Assembly: GCA_025201345.1 (NCBI GenBank)
Contig: JAIXMG010000015.1
Span: forward strand, 310,001 to 374,000
Direction: 5' to 3'
Length of the DNA: 64,000 nucleotides
From: Thamnidium elegans
Lineage: Eukaryota > Mucoromycota > Mucoromycetes > Mucorales > Mucoraceae
In this document: positions 34,619-46,221 of the stretch, piece after piece
Position numbering within the stretch: position 1 is the stretch's first letter
Layout of the letters: the number at the start of each line of letters is the position of its first letter
Notes under the pieces: generated by a model
Seen by the model: only the letters and a program-made list of their open reading frames with translations
What the model was told of the DNA's origin: nothing
Database searches by the model: none
Position numbers and translations under genes: made by a program

Positions 34619-35006
34619 TAGGTCTAGTCCAAGAATAAATTTACATGTATTCAAATGCAATGTCAATTTTTTTTTCTTTTTTTATCGTAGTCTTAACTTT
34701 ACATATAAACGAGTTTTAAATGCGAGTAAACCAGGGAAATGGATTTTTTTTTAATCCGTGCGTTTGCAGAAGTCAAGGGGGATTATCAAGTTTTGATATA
34801 AAGAATTTTAATAAGTTATTAAGAGTTTTTTTTTAAAAAAGAAAAAGAAAAAAGTATAGTACAATAAAGAGAAAGGGCAAATTGAGTGCAGTCGAATGGT
34901 ATAGTAAAAAAAAAAGGAGGGGGGGGGGGAGGAGGAGAGAGAGAAGGAGGGAGGGGAAGAGGATGTATTAGGAGAAAATTATATAGTTTTTTTTTTCTTT
35001 TTTTTT
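34619..35006. other. Convergent intergenic region with homopurine tract
   Basis: The spacer between the stop codons of two convergent genes. Apart from the purine tract (listed separately) it holds T-runs and no gene. Confidence 0.5.
34906..34973 (+). repeat. 68-nt uninterrupted homopurine tract
   Basis: Only A and G occur between the T at 34905 and the T at 34974, including a run of ten G's and GGA/GAG repeats. It lies just 3' of the AMN1-like stop codon, so it would be a pyrimidine run in that mRNA's 3' UTR. Confidence 0.8.
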
Positions 35007-36245
35007 TCACTTGAGTGGAGCTTTGACATCTAACGTTTTACCTCTGACACGAGCCCAATCAGCACACGCTCTATTTTGTTGATCACATAAAGTCAATAAG
35101 ACCTTTCTATTAACCAACTCTGCAACAGCTTCCCAATCGTTTACGTTATGGCATTCCTTCATTTCAAATACTGATAGATTTGGACAATATTGTATATAAG
35201 CATATACAGTTTCATTTGAAATTTTGAAACAACTATTGACAGATACTCTTTCAAGACCTACAGTACGGTACTTTGCCAGGATTTGCATACACTCATCATC
35301 TATATCACATCCAGCTAATCCTAATACTGCTGCCTGTGTATGCTTGGCTATTAACTCGATTGATTTAATAGATACCTTGTCACGGTCTCGAATACGACCT
35401 ACATTAAGGTGACGTAGTTTAGGACAGTTTAATGCAATAGATGATAATGAAACATCTGATACTAAACCACAGGCTCGTAAATCCAAGTGTTCTAATCTCT
35501 TACAATACTCTGCTACTTGTAATATTGCTTCATCAGAGATATTATGGCATCCGGCCAAGGATAAATAAGTTAAACTCTGGTGTGCTAAAAAAGGATAAAG
35601 TGCTTCATTTGAAAAATGATCACAAATGTAAATATCCAAGTGCTCTAATTTTGTAGCGTTTTGTCCGATATATGAGAGTGGTTCATTCACAGATTTTTCC
35701 TTGATTTTTCGAATCGATAAAAATCTTAATGCGTTTCTATAACTTGTAAGCCGAGCTTCTGTCTCTAGTTTTTGAAGTACACCTGCTGTTCTGGTATTGT
35801 TGTTTTCAATTTCAGCAAATAAAATTTCTGGAGATATGATTTTTTCAGATACCAGGTATTCTTCTTCTTCTTCTTCTTCATCCATTAAAGAGTATTCTGA
35901 TGGAGTCTTGATAAGAGAAGAAGAGACACTAGAAATGGAAGAAGAGCGACTTGGGTATTTTATCAAGGATGGGATGTGGTCAAATTGAAACAGACTTGGA
36001 CTGACACTTTGCAGAGCTGAAGCAAATTTCAAAAATCTATCGAGATCATTTTTTGTATCTTCGAACGATGCTTTTCTCCAAATAATTCGAGTTGAATTAT
36101 CGTGCCACAGACGGTTTACAGTCAAACAGGGATAAAGATCTATATAAATTTTCTTTTTGGGTTCTTCTTGAGTATTTACAAGAAATGAAAATATATGGCT
36201 AATGATTTCTGGTAGGCATAAAGCTAAATGTGTCTGATTTTCCAT
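35007..36245 (-). CDS. F-box/leucine-rich-repeat protein, AMN1-like
   Basis: A single exon of 412 residues. An F-box is at residues about 8-60 (LCLPEIISHIFSFL...CLTVNRLWHD). After a variable acidic stretch coded by an AGA/GAA run, Cys-containing LRRs run from about 190 to 385 (LEHLDIYICDHFS, LTYLSLAGCHNIS, LEHLDLRACGLVS, LRHLNVGRIRD, LERVSVNSCFKIS, LSVFEMKECHNVN). The pattern fits fungal AMN1-like or SCF adaptor F-box/LRR proteins, which choose substrates for ubiquitination. Yeast Amn1 acts in daughter-cell separation and exit from mitosis. The exact orthology is not certain. The homopurine tract lies in its 3' flank. Confidence 0.8.
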   Translation of the reverse strand: MENQTHLALCLPEIISHIFSFLVNTQEEPKKKIYIDLYPCLTVNRLWHDNSTRIIWRKASFEDTKNDLDRFLKFASALQSVSPSLFQFDHIPSLIKYPSRSSSISSVSSSLIKTPSEYSLMDEEEEEEEYLVSEKIISPEILFAEIENNNTRTAGVLQKLETEARLTSYRNALRFLSIRKIKEKSVNEPLSYIGQNATKLEHLDIYICDHFSNEALYPFLAHQSLTYLSLAGCHNISDEAILQVAEYCKRLEHLDLRACGLVSDVSLSSIALNCPKLRHLNVGRIRDRDKVSIKSIELIAKHTQAAVLGLAGCDIDDECMQILAKYRTVGLERVSVNSCFKISNETVYAYIQYCPNLSVFEMKECHNVNDWEAVAELVNRKVLLTLCDQQNRACADWARVRGKTLDVKAPLK

Positions 36246-36680
36246 TGTTTAATAATAATAAAAGGGAAAGAAAGAAAGAATGTATAATATATGTATGAAA
36301 AAAAAAAAAAAAAAGATTATATGTATAAGAAAAGAGAGAGAGAGGGGTTTATACAGTTTATTGTTATTTATTGGGGAGAAGAATAAAATAAACCTCCGTT
36401 TATTCTTTATAACACTTTTTTCTCGTTTAAAATATTTTATACATTCTTGTGGTTTTCCATATTCTTTTTAGTCGTTATTATGAGGCATAAGTGTAAATAA
36501 ATACTCTTTTTTGTTGTATACATTGCATAACATAAGATCATATACGCACACTGGTCCCCTTTTTGTTAACCCTTTTCTATTGAAAAAGCACAAGATTCAT
36601 AAATACATATAAAAAAACAAGAAGGAACCCCCTTCCCTCTCTTTTTTTTCATTTTACTGTATAAAAGGTGTATATATTTA
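36246..36680. other. Intergenic between AMN1-like gene and fusion enzyme
   Basis: A-runs, a GAGAGAGAG tract near 36335 and T-rich sequence. No gene is seen. Confidence 0.4.
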
Positions 36681-38145
36681 TTATATCTTTGGTCTATATA
36701 ATTGACGTTCTTCAAATCGAATAGGTACAACCATAATGTCTCGAATTAATTTAATTTCTTCACTAGTTAATTCACATCCTTCGCGAACATAACCCTCAAA
36801 AGATCCATACTTTTCTTTCAAGTGTTTTATAGTCAATTTCATTCCACCATAACTAGAAGTAAGATAATTTATATGAATTAGTAAAGTAAAAAAAAAAAGA
36901 AAAGGTTCTATATATTTATTACCTGGCAGACAATGCAGAACGCATATGATCAGCAGAAATACCCACTTGTTTAGCTCTCTTATCTAAATCTTTTTCATAA
37001 TCTTTTTCTTTTGGTTAAATAAAAACTGCATATTTTTTTTTTGATCTGTATATTACCAAAGTAACCAATATTGGATAATTCATATTCTTTAGCAATGATT
37101 TCATCATCTACACCGCATAATCCAAGCAACGTCATGACAAAAACACCAGTACGGTCTTTACCAGCAGTACAATGAATAATGATTGCGTTACGTTCAGCAA
37201 TAGATAATTCTTTAATCATATAACGTAATACATCTCCAATTAATTTTTTACCAGAGTCTAAAATGACCATGTAACCTTACAAAAAAAAATATATATATAT
37301 ATAAATTAGTACTGTTCTTTTCTTTTGGTGCTGTAAAATTTACCTTTAGCAAATCCTTCTTCTCCATCCAAAAATACAGTTAAATTTCTAAATAAATCAT
37401 CAGGAGTTTTGATTGCATTTTCGTAAAGATTATAACCAAATCTTGTAACACCTGGTATTGTTCTGTCAAGTGATTTTTTGTTTAAAAAAAAAATAGGGAA
37501 ATAAAATATAAACAAGAATTACTTACTGCATAATACCATCCTTTTTAATTTCATGACCTAATCTAAAATCAAATGTTGCTATGACATTTAATTTTGAAAG
37601 TTGAGCAGCTCCTTGCGTAGATAAATTACATAAACTAGAAATATACATTTAAGCACAATAATTCTCTTTTTCAAAGTTATATCATTACTTTACTGTCCTG
37701 ATCTAAATACAATGCGTTCTCGAATATATCCGCTACCATCCTTTAATGGCCATCCACCAATATCACGAAAGTTTCTTACACCATCAATATCTACCCAACG
37801 AGGAATAATCAAACTCGTATGTTGACCCATAGATAATGCTTTTGTGTATTGATCTTGTTCATGTCTTTTAAAGAAATTGACAATTATATTACTTACTTCT
37901 TCATATTTTCCTTTAAAATTATGGTCGGCTTCAGGAATTAATACTAGTGTATGATTAGGAATCTTATTTGCAAACATGGCAGCATTATAAGGGGGTACAA
38001 TCTATTTTTATGCGGGTTAGTATATATGCATATTTTTCATTTTATAAAGGGTTAATTTTTAAGGGCAACTTTACGGTATCTTTTAATCCATGGCATGTCA
38101 ATACACAAGTTGACATTGGCATTCTCGACACTATATATAATTTTG

Positions 38146-38181
<36 letters not shown>

Positions 38182-38526
38182 GATTTCAATTATACATTCA
38201 AGTTATTACCATGCTCATTTGACCAATGAATGAACTTATCTACGTCTTTTTGCGTTACTTTAACTGAAACGATACGATCCCTTTGTTTTACGCGCCAATC
38301 AAAGTATCCCTACGTGTAAAAAATAAATAAATGATCAACAAAGGGAATTACGTATTTATCTATGCGTTTTATAAGTGTACATACATGTGCCTTTAATCCT
38401 TCTCCAATTTCTGGTCTACTTTTATGGATTTGGTTATCATTCATTTTGAATCGACTAGATACATTCACATAGATGGGTAAAGGTTTTTCAACAGTGGTGG
38501 CAAACTTAAATCCAGCAGTTGAACCT

Positions 38527-38564
<38 letters not shown>

Positions 38565-39098
38565 GTTAATTCTTATAAACATTTTGCGTTAGTATATATT
38601 TATACCTCGAGAGTGACCAATTACGCCATATACTTCGTATCCAATTTTTTCAAAGTATTGAGCTACTGTATGGATATCATCTGCATCTTCCTAATATTTT
38701 TATATATATGTTAATCAGATTATATATATACACCCCCCCCCCCTTGCTCCAAATGGTATTATTTACTTGTATGTTCGCATATCCTGGTTCACCTGTACTT
38801 TCTCCGTTACCTCTAAAATCAAATCGAAAAGATGAGTAGGGTAAATTCTGAGCTAAAGTTCTATGGAATAAATAATCCTTATGTCCTGGACAACAACAAC
38901 AAAAAAAAAATTGTTGTTTAATAAAGACAAGTTTTTTTTTTTTTTTTTTTTTTTTTTTTGAAACTTTTTTTTACCTAATACACCGTGACATATCAATACA
39001 ACTCTAGGCTTAGCGCGTCCAATATCTATATCTGGTTTTTCTTCCAAGATGCCAGCAATGGTTTCACCTTGCTCATTTGGGATACTAATCTTGGACAT
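36681..39098 (-). CDS. Fusion of an alpha/beta-hydrolase and a Siw14/Y_phosphatase3-type tyrosine phosphatase
   Basis: Twelve exons (39098-38975, 38885-38767, 38690-38606, 38524-38385, 38309-38210, 38130-38075, 38001-37694, 37634-37527, 37462-37344, 37275-37057, 37007-36923, 36852-36681) join in frame to 544 residues. Residues 1-270 are an alpha/beta-hydrolase with VLICHGVLGHKDYLFH, FDFRGNGES, nucleophile elbow GHSRG, acid in GLKDT and His in EADHNF. Residues about 275-544 are a phosphatase with DGVRNFRDIGG, FRSG and the signature HCTAGKDRTGV. Both catalytic sets look intact. One mid-gene exon (38001-37694) spans the joint, so the fusion does not depend on doubtful splicing. The family of the second domain acts on inositol pyrophosphates or phosphotyrosine. 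The first domain's substrate is unknown. Confidence 0.85.
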
Positions 39099-40859
39099 TT
39101 ACAACAACAAAAAAATAGAAAGAAAAAAAAAAGGTTAAAAGAAAAAGAAAAAATATTAATAATTCGAATTATGATTTTTTTTTTTTTTTTTTCAGTGTTT
39201 TTTTTCTATTAGCGTTATTCCTGTGACAAATACGTATTCTCACACGTTTGGAAGATCATTGTTTGTTTGATATAAACGATCGATGCAAAGAAAAATCTAC
39301 AGGGTAAACCATATTTAATTGGTTAGCCTCACGTCTTTGAAAATTACAGCAGTTGTAAAGTGCCTTTTTATAAAACTAACTCGAACGAGCTAAAAAGATA
39401 TCCAAATCGAACTATTTAGTTTTTACTTGAATTTAAATTAGTTTCACTGTTGAACGCTTTTTTCTTCAGGGAAATAAACAAAAAATGGCTTGCCTTACCC
39501 CGCCTTTTAATACAAAATGCTAAATGTAATGAGATTCATAAATATCGAAATACTTCAATAAGATACTATGGTAACATAGCCATAGTCTCCTTCTAATCCC
39601 GATAATGAAGCTTCATTCTATTCACACAAACAACTGATAAATCTCACTACATTAAATTGATAAAAAAAATCAAGTTAACTTGAAAAGCCAAGTCCTCTCT
39701 CTCTCTTTCTTTCTCTATTATCTTATTAACAATGAACTAGCAACTTACTTATGGACAGGCCTGTTGCATTGTGCTTGATGTACTACTTACTCTTGAAAAC
39801 CGTAAAAAAAAAAAAAGCAAAGACTTTTTTTAAAACAAGTGTTATGGATGCATGTTACATCGACTCACTTGATCCCATCTTCACTGTAGTGATTGCTAAA
39901 AATGGTATTGTCCGTGATCCGTTCGAATACCGTTCATACGTCGCTACTTGCCCTTCAAGCCCTGCTATCCCATAACTATTTTAATATACTTATTTGATAA
40001 TACCCATTTTCTTGTACTTACACTCTTATTATTGAGCTTCCCCCCAAACTCAAGGAGATGACATCGGCTTATTCGAAATACGTTGCTAAAGAAGGAAGGG
40101 ATACAGGTATTATGATATTGTCAAGACCTAAAATATAGCGTCTCGAGCAACGCGAACTTTTTTAAAAACGTATAAAACGGTCTTGTTGCATGAATTATAC
40201 AAGTTAAACAATATAGTATAAATTAACTTATTCTATCCCCCATTTTTTTTTGTAAGATATGAAAAGATGTTTGTCACCAATGAAGGAAAATTCGGAATAT
40301 CAAACTATTGAAAGATCCTTCCAATGGATTAGTGCAATATACCGAAAAGTGTAGATTATACTGTGTTTGCCATAGTTCTTCATACTGTTTATATTGAATC
40401 ATAATAAAGTAGAGCTTTAAGTGAGCACCAGAATTTATAGTTGCCAATTCGTTATTAAAAGTTTATTTATTTAATTGATATGAAGTAGTATCTAGTCTTC
40501 ACAGAGGGTATTATCAAACAGTGTTATACAATAAAAGTTTCGGACTTTATACAGTGTGTATTGGCGAAAGGTAACTGCGAAATGTAATTTAATATAAAAG
40601 GTAGTCAAGATACTTTAAGTCTACAGTAGTTGATTTATTAAAAAGAAGAGATACTTATATATAAAATAAAAAAAGTAGCGCGTCATACCTTTTGAATCGA
40701 CTGTGTAAACAAAAAGCGTATCAATATTTTGAGGTACGCAAAAAAAAAAAAAAATTGGGGAACGCAAAAAAAAAAATATGTATCAGATGCACAAAAGAAT
40801 GTAAGTACAAGAAGAAGTGTAATTTTGTACTAAACTATCTTTTTTTAAAAAAAGGGGCA
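39099..40859. other. Intergenic with decayed sequence
   Basis: No intact gene. A short open piece at about 39840-39975 has near-normal coding composition but no recognisable family and no partner exons. An LTR relic lies near 40.4 kb (listed separately). Confidence 0.4.
40390..40560 (+). mobile_element. LTR relic
   Basis: TTTAAGTGAGCACCAGAATTT followed by ATAGTTGCCAATT matches the diagnostic interior of the LTRs at 10.0, 18.3, 19.4, 22.9 and 56.0 kb. The ends are not preserved, so the borders are approximate. Confidence 0.4.
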
Positions 40860-40879
40860 TTATAGAGTTCATCTCAAGT

Positions 40880-42238
40880 AAACATGGTAAAATAGTTACC
40901 AAATGGCGAGAGTTTATTTGATGATTTCATTTGATGATAGCTCAATTCTTATCTTGGATGAAGAGCGAGAAGAGGATCAATCATTTAGTTTACCTGACCT
41001 TAAAGAACAGTAAAGTTTAAAAAAAAAAAATTCCAAATATATTATTGTTTATATTTGTTTTTATTTTTCTGTTAGTTTTTCAGATCACGAAGCCTAATAA
41101 ACACAGTAAGCACTACCCTGTAGCTCATTGGCGTGTGAGTAAGAAAGAAATTATAGATAGCAAATAAATAATACCGTGCATATCATGCATTTTACTAACA
41201 AAAAAAAACAGCTTTTGCTTTTTCTTTCAATCATCTAAACATATTTACAGTTGGAAAAGATGGCCTAATGAGAACAATTGATTACACGAAATGAAAGGTT
41301 TTTTTTTTATAATAGAATATACTTTTTTTTAGCTTGTACGACTTTCAAAAAAAAAAAATTAGATTGTGCGATGTATTTGTAAGTTACTTTGGTAGATTTT
41401 TATGGGTTGCATGGAGTCCTGAAGGAAAATATATTCTGGTATATACAAAAAAAAATAAAAAAAAAGAGCAATTGAATTGAATTGAATTGAATCTATAGAA
41501 TGATGGATAAGATGATTTAATCTTTTTAAAGATACAAGAATTTATAGCTCGTTGTCAAGGTCATAGATCATGGGTATGTTTAATGATTCACTAGTCTAAA
41601 AAAAAAATTGTAGGTAATTTTTTTTAAATATGAAGAAACAGGTGACATAAATTGCATTTGATCCACTGCATTGTGATGATAAAGACTATCATTTTGCAAA
41701 TGTAGAAGATTGTTATATGTATTATGGGACTTTTCCGTTAACGCGTTACATAAACCAAAACAGGTAAAAACCCAACTAAAATAAAATTCCGGGAAATGAA
41801 AAAAAATATGATGGTAACTCTTGGAAAAAAAAAAAAAAAAAAAAATCAAAAAGATTATCCACAATTCCATCCTATTTAACTGTATCATTAGAAAAAAATA
41901 TTATTATTTAATAAAGAATCAATTGCGAATAATTATGATAATAATAATGCAAAGATTTGGTAAAGGATTTCGTAAAAGGTCATCAATTTTTTTTTTTTTT
42001 TAAAAAAAGCTCATCCGAGTTATTACTGCAGCCAAGTCAAGCTACACAACATGTAAGACTTCCGACAATTCATCCCGCACTCAGGAAATGTCAGGTACCC
42101 TTTCTGCAAACCATCGTAAAACAAATTATATGTCCAGATCCATGTGTAGATATCGTTTACAGTCTTGATTCCATAGTAACTACAGATCGACGTGGTATAA
42201 TACGTGCATGGGACCGACCTTCTTTTATTACAAAATAA
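40880..42238 (+). pseudogene. Decayed WD40 gene related to CreC/DMWD/WDR20
   Basis: Exon-like pieces appear in the order expected for CreC/DMWD proteins: SFDDSSILILDEEREED (about 40927-41010), HYPVAHWRVSKKEI (about 41115), FAFSFNHLNIFTVGKDG with LMRTIDYTK (about 41218-41295), CDVFVSYFGRFLWVAWSPEG (about 41364-41430), DDLI (about 41512), FIARCQGHRSW (about 41540-41572), then degraded AFDPLHCDDKDYHF (about 41660), and finally CEDPC-like ICPDPCVDIVY and VTTDRRGIIRAWDRP at 42120-42238. The GGQDD motif reads NDG-stop-DD, so a Gln codon has become TAA. Another stop interrupts the block near 41300. CreC/WDR20/DMWD proteins partner the deubiquitinase CreB/USP12/46. This copy cannot make a full protein. 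Confidence 0.7.
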
Positions 42239-42715
42239 ATAAAAAAGAAAAAAAGTCCCTGTGATTTAACGGGTCATGTTACTTTGTACTGAGTTTTAAC
42301 AACCATCAAGTTATGACGTTTTGGTTCACCGTTTCGTATGCACAGTACCCTCCGCCAAGGTAATTATATAAAAAAAAAGTTACCATTTTTAATGAGACTC
42401 AAAAAAAAAAAAAAAAAAAGAATCAATTGCCTTTATAAAAAAAAGAAAGTTTATATTATAAAATATGCTTTTTTATTATAAAAAGGCAAGTATTTGGGTT
42501 AAATATTTCTGAGACCGACTGGCGTATCGGGTCTCATCCCTCATTTTTGTGTGATGCAAAGTTTGCCTTTTTTAAACTTTTTTTTTTTTTTTTTTTTTTT
42601 TTGATTTCATTTCTTCTTAAATAAAAAATCAGCCAACTCGTCCTTTATTTTTTTTTACATTTCTTTTACATAAATAAAACAAAAACAAATTTCCTGTTTG
42701 TGCTACTAATTTAAT
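42239..42715. other. Intergenic; promoter side of SWIRM gene
   Basis: Contains long A and T runs and a short inverted pair GAGACC...GGTCTC near 42511-42533. No gene is seen. Confidence 0.4.
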
Positions 42716-43634
42716 ATGACTTATCCTTCAAAGTCCTTACGCATTATGCAAAACTCTTATAATCCCCAATACCATCAAAAGGGAGAAGTAACCAATGATT
42801 CGTTAATGTCGCCACCATTAACACCTACCGAAGCTCATCATCCAACATTAAACTCTATTGAATCAGCATGCTGGTATTACCCAAAGAAAAGGAAGGAATT
42901 TATTACATCATACTCTAAAATGGTACCTTTCTTAAGAAAGAAGAATGATTGTGATCATGGTAGTATGTTTGCATTAAATGTATATAGAGATTTATACTTA
43001 ACAAGCAAGGGTGAAAGCAAGATCAATAAAATCAAAGAGAATGACTGTGCCATGTCGGACAAAACTGTCGTGCCACTTTCCCAAAAGAGAAAATCTAGTC
43101 ATAGTAGTAGTTATAGTGGTAATTATATTGAAGAAGATAAGAAGACACATAAAAGAAAGCGTGTTTCATCTATATTACCAAGTGGAAAAGAAGCTGCATT
43201 AGCATTTGATTCTATTGATATCGATACAAATGATCAAGATTTTTATCCTTCTGGTTGGGTACCACTTGTGGACGCTCTTGATGTAGTTCCCGTAAAAGTG
43301 TGTTGGAAAGGTAAAATAAATAAATAAATATTAATAAATTTAAAACTAATGTTTTATTTTTATTGTTTCAGGTGCACCACTTTCAATTCAACAACAACCT
43401 TATCACCACTGCTTACACAAGGTAGAATCCTCAATGGCTTCTATCTTACGTTTATCTCCAATTCAATACCTTCGTTGTAAGCGTACTCTTATCCTTGCTT
43501 CCCGTACATTAAAATTGCAACAAATACCCTTTACAAAATCAGTTGCACAAAAGTTGTGTAGAGTCGATGTCAATAAAACAAGTGCTTTATGGACAGTATT
43601 TGGTCAATTAGGCTGGTTTGATGAATCAAACTAA
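42716..43634 (+). CDS. SWIRM-domain protein (Laf1/Laf2/Fun19-like)
   Basis: Two exons (42716-43310, 43372-43634) give 285 residues. The first two thirds are polar with an SPPLTPTEAHHP motif and basic patches (KRKSSH, KRKRV). The C-terminal about 95 residues form a SWIRM domain with VKVCWKGAPLSI, YLRCKRTLILA and CRVDVNKTSALWTVFGQLGW. In fungi this single-SWIRM architecture belongs to Fun19/YOR338W and to S. pombe Laf1/Laf2, subunits of the Rpd3L/Clr6 histone deacetylase complex. A nuclear chromatin role is likely. The SWIRM domain is split by the intron after CWKG. A PHD-finger gene that may act in the same complex lies 6 kb away. Confidence 0.8.
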
Positions 43635-44770
43635 ATTATTATTACTATTATTATTCATACCCCTTCTCTTTTTTTTTTTCCTTTTATTATATATACTTGT
43701 ATCATTTTATATCCCCCCCCCCCAAAAAAAACTTTATTGCTTCTCATTTTTTCTTCTTTTTTTCCAAACAAAAAAAAATTATTCTTCTTTTTTAATAAAA
43801 ACAACTTGTATGACGAATGTTATTACTACTACAACGCCCCATGGTCTAATCTAGCGTCGTACATAAAGATCACCTTCTATCATGATATTTATTTATTTCA
43901 TACTAAGACAGTTTCAGTTACTGGTTTTTGTGTCACGAAAGGGGTGAAAAAGTTTTTTTCTTTACAAATAATCGAGCCACATTTTAACTAAATAAAACTT
44001 TATTAAAATAACAGCGGAGAACAGACACTTTGAAAACCCTAATCCTTTTTTTTTCCAGGGACATTCTACTTTTTTTTTTTTGCATATTACTTTTTTGCTT
44101 AATAGAAAAAAAAAAGTGTATATTTTAGGGGGGAATACATAACAATATTTTTTTTTTTGGTGTATAATTTCTTTTCTCGGTTTTGTCTTTTTTAGGTCAT
44201 GCGGAAAACCTTCTTGTAATTGAGCTTATTTTTTTTCTCTCTTTCTCTCTTTTGACAAGCTAGAATAATCAACCAATCACGGATATATATTTACCTGTTT
44301 ATTTTTAGCACCCTAAACTTTATAATCTGATCTTTATAATAATTAAAGGGACGGTTCCCTTTCCAAGATGACACATTATCTACAGTAACTTGACTATCGT
44401 ATGAAAAATATACATCAACAAGCATTACTTTTTTTTTTCATTGATTTTTTTTTTCTTGTAAAAAAAAAAAGAGACGCGTTGTTCAAATGATTGCACATGA
44501 CAACAAGTTGCTGTGGTAACAAATGCTTATAGCAACCACAAAAAAAAAAAGGCTCTTTTATCCGTGGGGAGGGGTTTTTTTTTTAAGAATGGCATGTTAA
44601 AATAAATGATAACCGCTATATCATATATTTTTGATAGAAAAAATTGGCTGGGTTTTCTGTTGGGCCGATTGATTTTTTATACGTGGAAAAATGGACTTTG
44701 TAAAAAAAAAAGAGGGGGGGAGGGGTTCTTTTTTTTATAATACTCTTTCCCATCTCTTTAAAAAAAAATA
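43635..44770. other. Intergenic
   Basis: About 1.1 kb of AT-rich DNA with C-run (43713), T-runs and G-rich tracts near 44560 and 44710. A single ACGCGT lies at about 44475, roughly 295 bp upstream of the SVF1-like start. No gene is supportable. Confidence 0.4.
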
Positions 44771-46045
44771 ATGTCATCTTGGTGTAAGGTATTTTAAACA
44801 GGAGTAATTAGCAACAAGTCTAAATATATATATATTTTTTATATAGTCTCTCAACTTTCAAGCACGGTTTCCAACGTTACCGGTTTAGGTACCACCGTGG
44901 ACTCTATCCAAACGGTAGCAGAAACCGTGACGGATGGTCAATATTATACCCCTCTTGATCAACACGATCTTGACTGGACTTTAGCTTCCGGTTCCTCTAC
45001 CGAAAACCAAGTATTTTATATTACTACCAAAACAGGTGCTTTTGGTTTTGTTCAATTAATTCATTCTAATATTGGGTAAAAAAAGATAAGAAAAAATATA
45101 TATTATTGTTTTTTTTTTTACTAACGCAACATCTCTTTTAATAGCATTTGGAACCCTACTATTTCTTTCACATGTAGATTCTATGAACCTTCAAGTAATA
45201 CAAGTGTATTCAAGAATATTAATATGTCTAAATTTGAATTGTCAGAGGATAAAAGATCTGTAAAGACAGATTTTTTCAATATTCAATTGGATGAAGACCA
45301 AAGAGTATACAAGATTAATATTACACATCCCGAGATTGTGGTTTCGCTTGACTTTACAAGAGTAGATAGAGGGTTTAAAGTAGGTGAGGGTAAAACCTAT
45401 TTAGGAGGAAACAAGGCATCAGCAGCAGGATTTGTATCACATAAATTTTGGCCAAGATGTGAAGCAAAGGGTACATTTATTGTTAATCAACAAATCCATG
45501 AAGTTGAAGGAGATGGTATCTTTATTCATGCTATTCAAGGTATGCAACCTCAATTGATTGCATCTAATTGGAATTTTGTCAATTTCCATTCAAAGGAAGC
45601 GTCTATTACCATGATGCAATTCCAAACAACAAAACAATATGGTTCGGTTAATATTAACCAAGGATCACTGGTTTTAAATGATAAATTGGTTTGTGTATCT
45701 GTTGAAAATGAAGTTGAATTGTTAAATAGAAAGAAGGATGAAGATACTGATTATGATATACCTGAAAAAATTAAATTGACTTGGAAAGGAAAGACTTTAA
45801 AAGAAGATGGCGAACCTAAAGACGTTTCTATCGTTATGTTGGTTGAACCTAAAAACTTGATTGATAAAATTGATGTCTTGGCTGAAATCCCTTATTTCCT
45901 TCGAAAGATTGTTCAATCTTTAATTGTAAAACCTTATATTTATCAATGGCTTGATAAATCTACTGCTGAAATTACAATTGGCGACGAAAAGACAATTGTA
46001 GAAGGTTATTGCTTCCAAGAACTAGTATTTGTATCAGAGTTTTAA
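44771..46045 (+). CDS. Svf1-like survival factor
   Basis: Three exons (44771-44783, 44847-45075, 45145-46045) give 380 residues. The first exon codes only MSSW plus one base; that start is supported by phase and by a Trp-rich beginning like that of Svf1. The protein has FYITTKTGAFGFVQLIHSN, ISFTCRFYEP, GGNKASAAGFVSHKFWPRC, GIFIHAIQGMQP and WNFVNFHSKEASITMMQF, the conserved blocks of the Svf1 family (two lipocalin-like halves). In yeast Svf1 protects against oxidative stress and carries ceramides from ER to Golgi. The role here is inferred from the family. It is followed by the Trp/acidic repeat gene on the same strand. Confidence 0.87.
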
Positions 46046-46221
46046 ATAAATAAATAAAACCCTCTCTTTTTTTTTTTCCTTCTTTTTCTTTATTTTGCAC
46101 ACAAAAAAAATAAAAATAAATAAAAATGTTGCCTTTAACGCTCCGCACTTTTTTTTCGCTTCAATTATCACTCGTTCTCTTCGTCTTTTTTCTTTTTATT
46201 GCTACACTTTGTTTTTTAATA

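Noticed and set aside
39751..39975. Open frame with a DSLDPIFTVVIAKNG segment
   Set aside because: Composition is near-coding but no domain, splice partner or start context supports a gene.
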